This document shows positions 1-4,555 of a stretch of 7,500 nt of DNA, in pieces (the first letter of the stretch is position 1; every line of letters begins with the position of its first letter). The translations under genes and the position numbers were made by a program. This DNA comes from an uncultured Clostridium sp. Its GTDB lineage: Bacteria > Bacillota > Clostridia > TANB77 > CAG-508. The stretch is taken from positions 1 to 7,500 of the forward strand of contig CANRXN010000045.1 in NCBI GenBank assembly GCA_947643945.1, given 5' to 3'. Below the pieces are notes generated by a model that saw nothing but the letters and a program-made list of their open reading frames with translations, did no database searches and was not told the origin of the DNA.

Positions 1-28
1 GTTTTTTAAGTTTTTCTCCCCTTTTTAA

Positions 29-47
29 CCTGTCACAAAATACACCA
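29..47 (+). repeat. Divergent copy of CCTGTC direct repeat
   Basis: CCTGTCACAAAATACACCA is a diverged third copy of the 19-base repeat found at 227-245 and 263-281. Like the 227 copy it is preceded by TTTTAA, so the shared unit is longer than the core. It lies about 200 bases from the other two copies. Confidence 0.5.
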
Positions 48-109
48 TATAATAGTGATTCTTATTTATTGTGAACAGATAAATTATGCTTTTTTATCTC
101 CGCCGTTCT

Positions 110-159
110 ATTTGCTTTTATTTTGCGTTTTGAGACTTTTTCTTGTTTCAAAAGCAAAT
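110..159. repeat. 10-bp perfect inverted repeat
   Basis: ATTTGCTTTT (110-119) and AAAAGCAAAT (150-159) are perfect reverse complements separated by 30 bases. The stem is A/T-rich and has no following T run in the mnmE transcription direction, so a terminator is not supported. It may be part of the repeat-rich remnant downstream of mnmE. Confidence 0.5.
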
Positions 160-226
160 TATATGTTTTTTATCTTAAATTGTCTTATTTTTGATTTTAG
201 AGTTTTAGAATTGTGATTGTTTTTAA

Positions 227-281
227 CCTGTCCCAAAACACGACAAACGGGGTGTATTGGTGCCTGTCCCAGAACACGACA
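227..281 (+). repeat. Two 19-base direct repeats, 36-base period
   Basis: CCTGTCCCAAAACACGACA (227-245) and CCTGTCCCAGAACACGACA (263-281) differ at one base and start 36 bases apart. Between them CCAAAACAC (233-241) can pair with GTGTATTGG (252-260) at 8 of 9 positions around a 10-base loop. The GGTGCCTGTCCC string recalls sequences flanking REP-associated transposases in clostridial genomes; that link is inference from memory. The hairpin begins about 30 bases past the mnmE stop, so it could also shape the 3' end of that transcript. Confidence 0.6.
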
Positions 282-290
282 CAACAAGAT

Positions 291-1657
291 TTATTTTCCT
301 AAACAGAATTTAGCAAATATTTCGTTTATAATGTCTTCGCTTACCATTTCCCCTGTTATATTTCCCAAGTCTTCTAAAATATCTTTTATGAAAATGGCAA
401 CAATGTCTAGTGGCATTTTTTGATAGATAGTTTCTTTGGTTTTTTGGACGTTTTCGATGGCTTTGGTTATTAGGTTTTTGTGTCTTAGGTTTGTGATTAC
501 GATTTCGTTATCTAAGTTAATTTCGTTTAGTTCAAATAGTTTGGTAATTTCTTGGTATAGTTGGTCTATTCCCTCGTGGTTTAAAGCTGATATTTTGATA
601 ATGTGCTTACTTACGGCTTTTAGTCTACTATCATTTGGTTGTAAAACTGATTTTAGGTCCATTTTGTTTAGGATGATGATTGTTTTTTTATTTTTGATTA
701 GGTCTAATATTTCTAGGTCTTCAGTGCTTAAATCTTTACTGCTGTCAAAGATGGCAATTACTAAATCTGCTTCTTGGGCGATTTCCCTAGCTTTTGCGAT
801 TCCTATTTTTTCGACTTCGTCTTTGGCTTTTCTTATTCCTGCTGTGTCAATTAGTTTTAGGGGAATGCCATTTATGGTTACGAATTCTTCGATGGTGTCT
901 CGGGTTGTGCCTTCGTATTCGGTTACGATGGCTCTTTCTTCTTTTACAATAGCGTTTAGTAAAGAGGATTTTCCGGCATTTGGTTTTCCTATTATGGCAG
1001 TTTTGATTCCTTCTTTTATGATTTTTCCGTTGTCAAAGCTTTTTTCTAGTTTTTCTAGTTTTCTATTTACGCTTTCTAGCATTTCTAACATTTGTTGGTT
1101 GGTTACGTCGTCTACGTCGTATTCTGGATAGTCTATGGCTACTTCGATGTTTACCATGACGTCTAGGATTTCTTGCTTGATTTCACTGATTTTTTTGGAT
1201 AGCATGCCTTCTAGTTGTTTGATTCCTGTTTTTGCTTCTTTGCTTGATTTTGCGTTGATTACGTCGATTACTGCTTCTGCTTGGCTTAGGTCGATTCTTC
1301 CGTTTAGGAAGGCTCTTTTGGTAAATTCTCCGGGCTTCGGCTAGTTCTGCTCCATTTTTTAGGCATATTTCTAAAATTCTTTTAACGATTACGTTTCCTC
1401 CATGTGAGTTGATTTCGCACATGTCCTCAGTTGTATAGCTTTTGGGTGCTTTAAAATAAGATACTAATACTTCGTCTACTATTTCTTGGTTGTCTACAAT
1501 ATGCCCATATTTTATGGTGTTTCCTTTGATTTGTTTGGTTTTGTTTTTGGGCTGGAATATTTTTTCTAATATGGAAAAGCTTTCTTTTCCACTCATTCTT
1601 ATGATTCCTATTCCACCTATTCCGTGGTGCCGTTGAGATTGATACGATTGTGCTCAT
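291..1657 (-). CDS. mnmE: tRNA uridine-5-carboxymethylaminomethyl modification GTPase MnmE, with two +1 frame breaks
   Basis: MnmE acts with MnmG in the cytoplasm to modify the wobble uridine (U34) of certain tRNAs. Joined across two +1 shifts the protein is 454 residues, the normal family length. The N-terminal folate-binding domain (about 1-120) is followed by a helical domain and an inserted G domain. G motifs are visible: GKPNAGKS (about 223-230), TTRD (250-253), DTAG (270-273) and NKMD (330-333). The last residues are CLGK, the conserved C-terminal CxGK. The ATG at 1657 is preceded by AAGGAG (1664-1669). Frame break 1 follows codon 11 (TAP, then GIGGIGIIRMSG) and break 2 follows residue 108 (ELAEA, then GEFTKRAFLNGRID). 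Both are at an in-frame CGG and both resume at a glycine that the family conserves. There are no other disruptions, so the gene looks under selection, not decayed. It is either a pair of sequence errors or is decoded by frameshifting. MnmG is not adjacent. Confidence 0.93.
1329..1332 (-). other. +1 frame change at CGG (mnmE site 2)
   Basis: On the minus strand the incoming frame reads GAA GCC CGG AGA ATT. The conserved protein continues as GGA GAA TTT ACC AAA, one base later, giving GEFTKRAFLNGRID, a very conserved MnmE stretch. Skipping the C of CGG (plus-strand G1332), or reading CGGA as one codon, restores the frame. The family usually has Pro-Gly here. Skipping C gives Ala-Gly, whereas removing the G before CCC would give Pro-Gly, so the exact extra base is ambiguous. 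Confidence 0.8.
1621..1624 (-). other. +1 frame change at CGG (mnmE site 1)
   Basis: The minus strand reads GCA CCA CGG AAT in the start-codon frame. Conserved MnmE sequence resumes as GGA ATA GGT GGA ATA, one base later. Skipping the C of CGG (plus-strand G1624) gives TAPGIGGIGIIRMSG, which aligns without a gap to the family pattern TPxGxGGIxIIRxSG, with Gly in the conserved position. The break is only 12 codons from the start, and the unshifted frame runs on for 56 more codons. Confidence 0.82.
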
Positions 1658-1684
1658 TTTTTTCTCCTTTTATTTTTATGATTA

Positions 1685-1716
1685 TATAATTAAAATATAT
1701 AAATATTTTAATTATA
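1685..1716. repeat. Perfect 14-bp A/T inverted repeat in mnmE leader
   Basis: TATAATTAAAATAT (1685-1698) and ATATTTTAATTATA (1703-1716) are perfect reverse complements around a 4-base loop. It lies 28 bases upstream of the mnmE start. In DNA it could be a regulator site or cruciform; in RNA an A/U hairpin just before the Shine-Dalgarno. It overlaps the tentative mnmE promoter. A 32-base A/T-only stretch forms such repeats more easily than mixed sequence, but 14 of 14 pairs is still notable. Confidence 0.6.
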
Positions 1717-1733
1717 CTTTATAAAAAATACAA
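1705..1733 (-). promoter_or_regulatory. Tentative mnmE promoter
   Basis: On the minus strand TTGTAT (1728-1733) and TAAAAT (1705-1710) are separated by 17 bases. The -10 is good (5 of 6) and the -35 weak (3 of 6). The 151-base gap after jag, much longer than the other gaps in this cluster, makes a separate mnmE promoter reasonable, but A/T-rich sequence gives such matches easily. Confidence 0.3.
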
Positions 1734-1759
1734 TTAAAAAAAATGAAGGCAATGGTAGC

Positions 1760-1779
1760 TTACAATAAAGAAATTGTAA
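1760..1779. repeat. 7-bp hairpin between jag and mnmE
   Basis: TTACAAT (1760-1766) pairs perfectly with ATTGTAA (1773-1779) across a 6-base loop, 29 bases past the jag stop. It has no immediately following T run in the direction of transcription; a T8 run lies about 16 bases further on. It could stabilise the jag transcript end, but it is a weak terminator candidate. Confidence 0.35.
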
Positions 1780-1808
1780 AACCTCGACCTTTGACCTCCA
1801 AGTTTTAT

Positions 1809-2528
1809 CTAATATTTACTTTTTAAAGATACTACAATCCTTCTATAAGGTTCTTCCCCAACACTTGTGGTTTCTACCTTGTTGTTTTGTTGTAGTTTGC
1901 TATGAATAATTTTTCTTTCATAGGCTTGCATTGGCTCTAGTTTGATTGGCTTTCTTGTTCTTATTACAGTTTTGGCTACTTTTTCCGCTAATTCTTCTAG
2001 TGTTTTTTCTCTTTTTGCTTTATAGCCTTCTATATCTAATATAACTCTAACTCTGTTTTCTATGCCTTTTCCTGCAATGGCAGAAAGTACATTTTGCATC
2101 GCATATAAGGTTTCTCCGCGATGTCCTATTAAGTAACCTAAGTCTTTGCTATTTATGTCCACATTGATGTAACTTGTTGTGGTTTCTACTTTGTAGGCTG
2201 TTCCTTCTGGTAATTTTTTTACAAAGTCTTGTAAGAAGTTTTCTACGTTTTGTTTTGCTTTTTCTTGTTCTTCTTTACTTAGTTCTATTTCTTTTTTTAC
2301 GATTTCTTCTTGTTTTTTCTCTATTTTTTCTTTTCTTCCTTCTTGTACTTCTTTTACGGTCATTTCTACTTTAACAACTCTTGGCGCTAAGATACTAAAA
2401 AAGCTTCTTTTATCTTCATTTTCTAATACTTTAATTTCCACTCTGTTTTTTGGTACTTTTAATATTTTTAGCCCGTTTTCAATGGCTTCGTTGGTAGTTT
2501 TTCCTTCTGCTATTATTGTGTTTTCCAT
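1809..2528 (-). CDS. jag: RNA-binding protein Jag/KhpB (SpoIIIJ-associated)
   Basis: Jag (KhpB, also EloR in streptococci) is a cytoplasmic RNA-binding protein, almost always encoded next to yidC, and linked in studied Firmicutes to cell elongation and envelope control. The 239 residues show the family's order: a Jag-N domain (about 1-58, MENTIIAEGKTTNEAIENGL onward), a charged Glu/Lys-rich linker (about 60-95), a KH domain with the GxxG loop as GHRG (135-138), and a C-terminal R3H domain with R-x3-H at R205-H209 followed by the EEPYRRIVV strand typical of the family. The ATG at 2528 has an AAAGGAA Shine-Dalgarno (2539-2545). It starts 45 bases after yidC ends and is probably co-transcribed with it. 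I see no odd features and no in-frame CGG. Confidence 0.95.
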   Translation of the reverse strand: MENTIIAEGKTTNEAIENGLKILKVPKNRVEIKVLENEDKRSFFSILAPRVVKVEMTVKEVQEGRKEKIEKKQEEIVKKEIELSKEEQEKAKQNVENFLQDFVKKLPEGTAYKVETTTSYINVDINSKDLGYLIGHRGETLYAMQNVLSAIAGKGIENRVRVILDIEGYKAKREKTLEELAEKVAKTVIRTRKPIKLEPMQAYERKIIHSKLQQNNKVETTSVGEEPYRRIVVSLKSKY

Positions 2529-2573
2529 GCTTTTTTCATTCCTTTCTAAAATTACCTCTATTAATTGCCTTTT

Positions 2574-3467
2574 CTAGTTTTCTTCTTCCCCATCTTCTTG
2601 TTTGATAAATTTGTCTAATGCAAGTCTTTCTAAAATCATAAGAAGGTTACTCATTAACCAGTATAAAGCTAATCCTAGCGGTGCCACAAAGGCAATGGAT
2701 ATCGACATAATTGGCATCATCCAAGACATCATTTTGTTGGTTTGCATTACCGCATCCATTTCGGTTTCTTTGTTTTCCTCTGCCTCTCCTGTTTTTCCGT
2801 CGATAATTTTTTCTTTGTTTTGTTTTTGTTGCATAGCAGTTGTCATTCTAATTGAAATGAATGAAGATAAGATGTATAGAATTGGTATGATGTATACGGT
2901 ATAGTCTGTCATATTTTGTTGTGGTACTTTGTTTAGGTCTAATCCTAAAAATTCCATTTGTATCTTTAGTTTGTCTATTCCGGTGTCTTCTGGATTTTTT
3001 TCTTTTAACCAGTCTGCTTCTCTTATTAAATCGATTTCTGGATAGGCTTTGCTGATTTCTTTTCCTTCTTCTTGCATTTGATTTACATATTTATTGATAT
3101 CGTCTGTTGGTATTTTTTGCATGTAAGTTAGTGGATTTCTTACTAGGTAAAAGATAGATAGTAGTAATAAAAATTGTACAATTGCTGTTAAACAACCACT
3201 AAATGGACTCATTTTCTCGTTTTTGTATAAACTCATGATTTCTTGGTTCATTTTTTCTGGGTCATTTTTATATTTGAATTGTATTATTTTCATTTTTTCT
3301 TGTAGTTTTGCACTTTTTTTCATGGTGCGTTGTTGTTTTATGGATAAAGGTAACAATAATAGTTTTATGATAACGGTAAATAATATAATGGCTAGACCAT
3401 AGTTGTTTACAAGGTTATATAAAATGGATAATAAATATCCAAAAATGCTTGCTAAAAATTCAAACAT
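2574..3467 (-). CDS. yidC: Membrane protein insertase YidC/Oxa1/SpoIIIJ
   Basis: YidC inserts and folds membrane proteins, alone or with SecYEG. The 297-residue protein has the five-segment Gram-positive arrangement: hydrophobic stretches near 5-20, 23-42, 92-109, 190-206 and 248-279. A charged cytoplasmic hairpin (about 44-88) lies between segments 2 and 3, and there is a long loop before segment 4. The tail (DKFIKQEDGEEEN) is acidic. The membrane-embedded positive residue of the hydrophilic groove is Lys35 here, in FTVIIKLLLLPL, where many homologues have Arg. No lipobox cysteine follows the first segment, unlike Bacillus SpoIIIJ, which fits Clostridia. The ATG at 3467 is preceded by AGGAGG (3479-3484). 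The gene follows yidD after 22 bases and precedes jag, the standard order. Confidence 0.95.
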   Translation of the reverse strand: MFEFLASIFGYLLSILYNLVNNYGLAIILFTVIIKLLLLPLSIKQQRTMKKSAKLQEKMKIIQFKYKNDPEKMNQEIMSLYKNEKMSPFSGCLTAIVQFLLLLSIFYLVRNPLTYMQKIPTDDINKYVNQMQEEGKEISKAYPEIDLIREADWLKEKNPEDTGIDKLKIQMEFLGLDLNKVPQQNMTDYTVYIIPILYILSSFISIRMTTAMQQKQNKEKIIDGKTGEAEENKETEMDAVMQTNKMMSWMMPIMSISIAFVAPLGLALYWLMSNLLMILERLALDKFIKQEDGEEEN

Positions 3468-3489
3468 GGACCTAAATTCCTCCTAAATT

Positions 3490-3708
3490 TTATTTTAATG
3501 GGTCATATCCACCTTTGGAAAAGGGATTGCATCGTAAAATTCTTCCTATTCCTTTGATAGTGCCCTTCCCTGCTCCGTATTTTATGATGGCCTCTTTGGT
3601 GTATTGCGAACAGGTTGGGTAATATTTGCAATGAATGTTTTTACTTTCTAAGGCTTTTGAGATATACTTTTGATATCCGTTTATGAGCCATATTAGTAAT
3701 TTTTTCAT
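3490..3708 (-). CDS. yidD: Membrane protein insertion efficiency factor YidD
   Basis: YidD is a small membrane-associated protein that assists YidC-dependent insertion; its biochemical role is poorly defined. The 72 residues are full length and carry the signature elements: an amphipathic N terminus (MKKLLIWLINGYQKYIS), the CKYYPTCSQY block around residues 27-36, and RCNPFSKGGYDP near the end, with all three conserved cysteines. The ATG at 3708 follows the rnpA stop by one base, and its AAGGAG ribosome site lies inside the last rnpA codons. This suggests translational coupling. It lies between rnpA and yidC, as in most Firmicutes. Confidence 0.95.
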   Translation of the reverse strand: MKKLLIWLINGYQKYISKALESKNIHCKYYPTCSQYTKEAIIKYGAGKGTIKGIGRILRCNPFSKGGYDPLK

Positions 3709-3709
3709 G

Positions 3710-4057
3710 TTACTCCTTATTTATGTTAGCTTTATCAAAAATAATTTGCATGTCCTTTTTTATGTTTTGATAGGTTGCATGCTGGATTTGGGCCTTTTTT
3801 TTCCATAAAAATACAATACGATTTCCCCCGTTTATTTTTTCTTCATAGCTTCGATAGTTTTCTTTTATTAATCTTTTGATGTGGTTCCTTTTTACGGCTT
3901 TTGCTACCTTTACGCTTACGGCTATTCCTAAAAAGTTTACATTTTGTTGTTTTTGTTTTTGGATAAAGGCTTCTATGTATTTTCCAGAATAATAGGTTCC
4001 TTTTGATAAAACGTTTCTAAATTCATAGTTTTTTTTCAACATTTTTGTTTTTTTCAT
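3710..4057 (-). CDS. rnpA: Ribonuclease P protein component RnpA
   Basis: RnpA is the protein subunit that helps the RNase P RNA bind precursor tRNA for 5' maturation. The 115 residues match family length. The RNR signature is clear: AVKRNHIKRLIKENYR (about residues 54-69), preceded by the GIAVSVKVAKA strand, with the N-terminal KKNYEFRNVLSKG segment that lines the leader-binding cleft. The ATG at 4057 has AGGAAAAG upstream (4061-4068); Met6 is a less likely start. It lies 69 bases after rpmH across a hairpin, and ends one base before yidD. Confidence 0.95.
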   Translation of the reverse strand: MKKTKMLKKNYEFRNVLSKGTYYSGKYIEAFIQKQKQQNVNFLGIAVSVKVAKAVKRNHIKRLIKENYRSYEEKINGGNRIVFLWKKKAQIQHATYQNIKKDMQIIFDKANINKE

Positions 4058-4082
4058 GTTCTTTTCCTAATTCTAACGTTAT

Positions 4083-4121
4083 GCTAAAAGGCTCGCATTC
4101 CCTGCGGCCTTTTCTTTTAGC
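4083..4121 (-). terminator. Hairpin between rpmH and rnpA (attenuator or processing site)
   Basis: On the plus strand AAAAGGCTCGCA (4086-4097) pairs with TGCGGCCTTTT (4103-4113) with a single bulged T and a 5-base loop, giving 11 pairs. A competing outer pair, GCTAAAAG (4083-4090) with CTTTTAGC (4114-4121), is also perfect. It is the most G/C-rich element of the intergenic regions. In the direction of transcription the stem ends in CCTTTT followed by AGC, so the T run is short. Partial termination or RNA cleavage would leave more L34 than RnpA mRNA, a known need at this locus; that role is inference. Confidence 0.6.
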
Positions 4122-4126
4122 TTAAC

Positions 4127-4261
4127 TTACGCTGTTAATTTTTTTCTTCCTTTTGCTCTTCTTGCTTTTAAGATATTTCTTCCTGCTCTTGTTTTCATTC
4201 TTTTCATAAATCCGTGTTCTTTCTTTTCTTGTCTGTTTTTTGGTTGATAGGTTCTTTTCAT
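4127..4261 (-). CDS. rpmH: 50S ribosomal protein L34
   Basis: This 44-residue protein is bL34 of the large ribosomal subunit. It begins MKRTYQPKNRQ and continues with the EHGFMKRMKTRAGR core and the basic ARRAKGRKKLTA tail, essentially the whole family consensus. The ATG at 4261 is preceded by GGAGGT (4272-4277). A longer 61-codon reading frame overlaps it in another frame but has no family similarity, so the short frame is the gene. It is the first gene of the minus-strand cluster, directly downstream of a strong promoter and next to the origin, the classical position. Confidence 0.97.
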   Translation of the reverse strand: MKRTYQPKNRQEKKEHGFMKRMKTRAGRNILKARRAKGRKKLTA

Positions 4262-4315
4262 GCTTTGCTACACCTCCTATTGCTTTTTTGTTTTCATAAT
4301 TTAACAAGTAGAATT

Positions 4316-4345
4316 ATTATACCTTAAATTGTGGTTAAAAGTCAA
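4316..4345 (-). promoter_or_regulatory. rpmH promoter (sigma-A)
   Basis: On the minus strand TTGACT (4340-4345) and TATAAT (4316-4321) are 18 bases apart, a near-consensus housekeeping promoter about 55 bases upstream of the rpmH start. A DnaA-box-like TGTGGTTAA (4330-4338) lies in its spacer, so DnaA could modulate it. Confidence 0.8.
4330..4338 (+). promoter_or_regulatory. DnaA box variant TGTGGTTAA
   Basis: It has one mismatch to TGTGGATAA and lies inside the spacer of the rpmH promoter. Single variant boxes arise by chance in A/T-rich DNA; the origin context is what supports it. Confidence 0.45.
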
Positions 4346-4359
4346 GTGATTTTAAAATT

Positions 4360-4368
4360 TTTTCCACA
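4360..4368 (-). promoter_or_regulatory. DnaA box variant TTTTCCACA
   Basis: It has one mismatch to TTATCCACA and lies between the two divergent -35 elements, well placed for DnaA autoregulation. The same variant recurs at 6160-6168 beside the unwinding region. Confidence 0.6.
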
Positions 4369-4373
4369 TTTTG

Positions 4374-4403
4374 TTGACTTTCTGTGTAAAAATCTGTTAT
4401 GAT
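4374..4403 (+). promoter_or_regulatory. dnaA promoter (sigma-A, extended -10)
   Basis: TTGACT (4374-4379) and TATGAT (4398-4403) are separated by 18 bases, with TGT directly before the -10 (extended -10). Transcription would begin near 4410 and give a leader of about 145 bases before dnaA. It mirrors the divergent rpmH promoter, which has the same -35 and spacer length. Confidence 0.75.
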
Positions 4404-4432
4404 TAGGGAGTAAAAAATTAGGAGCGTTTTTT

Positions 4433-4516
4433 ATGGACAATAAAAAGAATTTATGTTCGTATGATTGTTTTAATTTTTACAAAAAACACCGCTATTTTAT
4501 CAACATTTGTGGATAA
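4433..4516 (+). CDS. 27-residue leader ORF upstream of dnaA
   Basis: An ATG at 4433 has a good Shine-Dalgarno, AGGAG (4420-4424), 8 bases upstream, and opens a 27-codon frame starting just downstream of the predicted dnaA transcription start. The peptide begins MDNKKNLCSYDCFNFYKKH, has cysteines at 8, 12 and 26 and is basic. Its last two codons and stop (TGT GGA TAA) are exactly the first consensus DnaA box. I do not recognise it. It could be a translated leader that affects dnaA expression, or a chance frame in box-rich DNA. Confidence 0.35.
   Translation: MDNKKNLCSYDCFNFYKKHRYFINICG
4508..4516 (+). promoter_or_regulatory. DnaA box TGTGGATAA (consensus)
   Basis: Perfect match, 40 bases upstream of the dnaA start. 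It is paired with the box at 4520-4528, same orientation, 12-base period. Confidence 0.85.
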
Positions 4517-4519
4517 AGT

Positions 4520-4528
4520 TGTGGATAA
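4520..4528 (+). promoter_or_regulatory. DnaA box TGTGGATAA (consensus)
   Basis: Second perfect copy, three bases after the first. The tandem pair is the strongest DnaA-binding site visible on this side of dnaA. Confidence 0.85.
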
Positions 4529-4555
4529 CTTTTAAGTTTGAAGGGATGATTTTAA

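Larger units (their letters stand above)
1..290. other. Gene-free A/T-rich stretch downstream of mnmE
   Basis: I see no credible coding sequence here on either strand. The stretch follows the mnmE stop codon, where mnmG and rsmG often continue the operon in Firmicutes; neither begins here. What it does hold is short repeats: three direct copies of a CCTGTC-type motif, a 10-bp inverted repeat and a small hairpin, listed separately. Degenerate direct similarity is also visible between about 79-100 and 153-175. The repeat density suggests remnants of a small mobile or REP-like element, but no transposase is visible. Confidence 0.6.
4308..4555. other. oriC part 1: dnaA upstream region
   Basis: This 248-base intergenic stretch between the divergent rpmH and dnaA carries two consensus DnaA boxes near dnaA, two one-mismatch boxes among the promoters, two divergent sigma-A promoters and a 27-codon leader ORF. 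In Bacillus subtilis the equivalent region is one half of a bipartite origin and also autoregulates dnaA; the same is inferred here. No trio array or A/T-only unwinding stretch is evident on this side, so unwinding more likely starts between dnaA and dnaN. Confidence 0.8.

Noticed and set aside
436..1131. 231-codon plus-strand frame inside mnmE
   Set aside because: It is antisense to the conserved MnmE G domain and its hydrophobic text comes from the complement of A-rich codons. No ribosome site or family resemblance.
291..1657. mnmE as a decaying pseudogene
   Set aside because: All G motifs, the C-terminal CLGK and the full length are preserved, with no stop or substitution damage apart from the two CGG sites. 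Decay would not target CGG.
2602..2904. 100-codon plus-strand frame inside yidC
   Set aside because: Antisense shadow of the YidC membrane segments; no ribosome site or family resemblance.
4122..4307. 61-codon minus-strand frame overlapping rpmH
   Set aside because: It overlaps the perfect L34 gene in another frame, and its lysine/arginine-rich text is the out-of-frame image of L34. Its start lies among the promoter-side leader bases.
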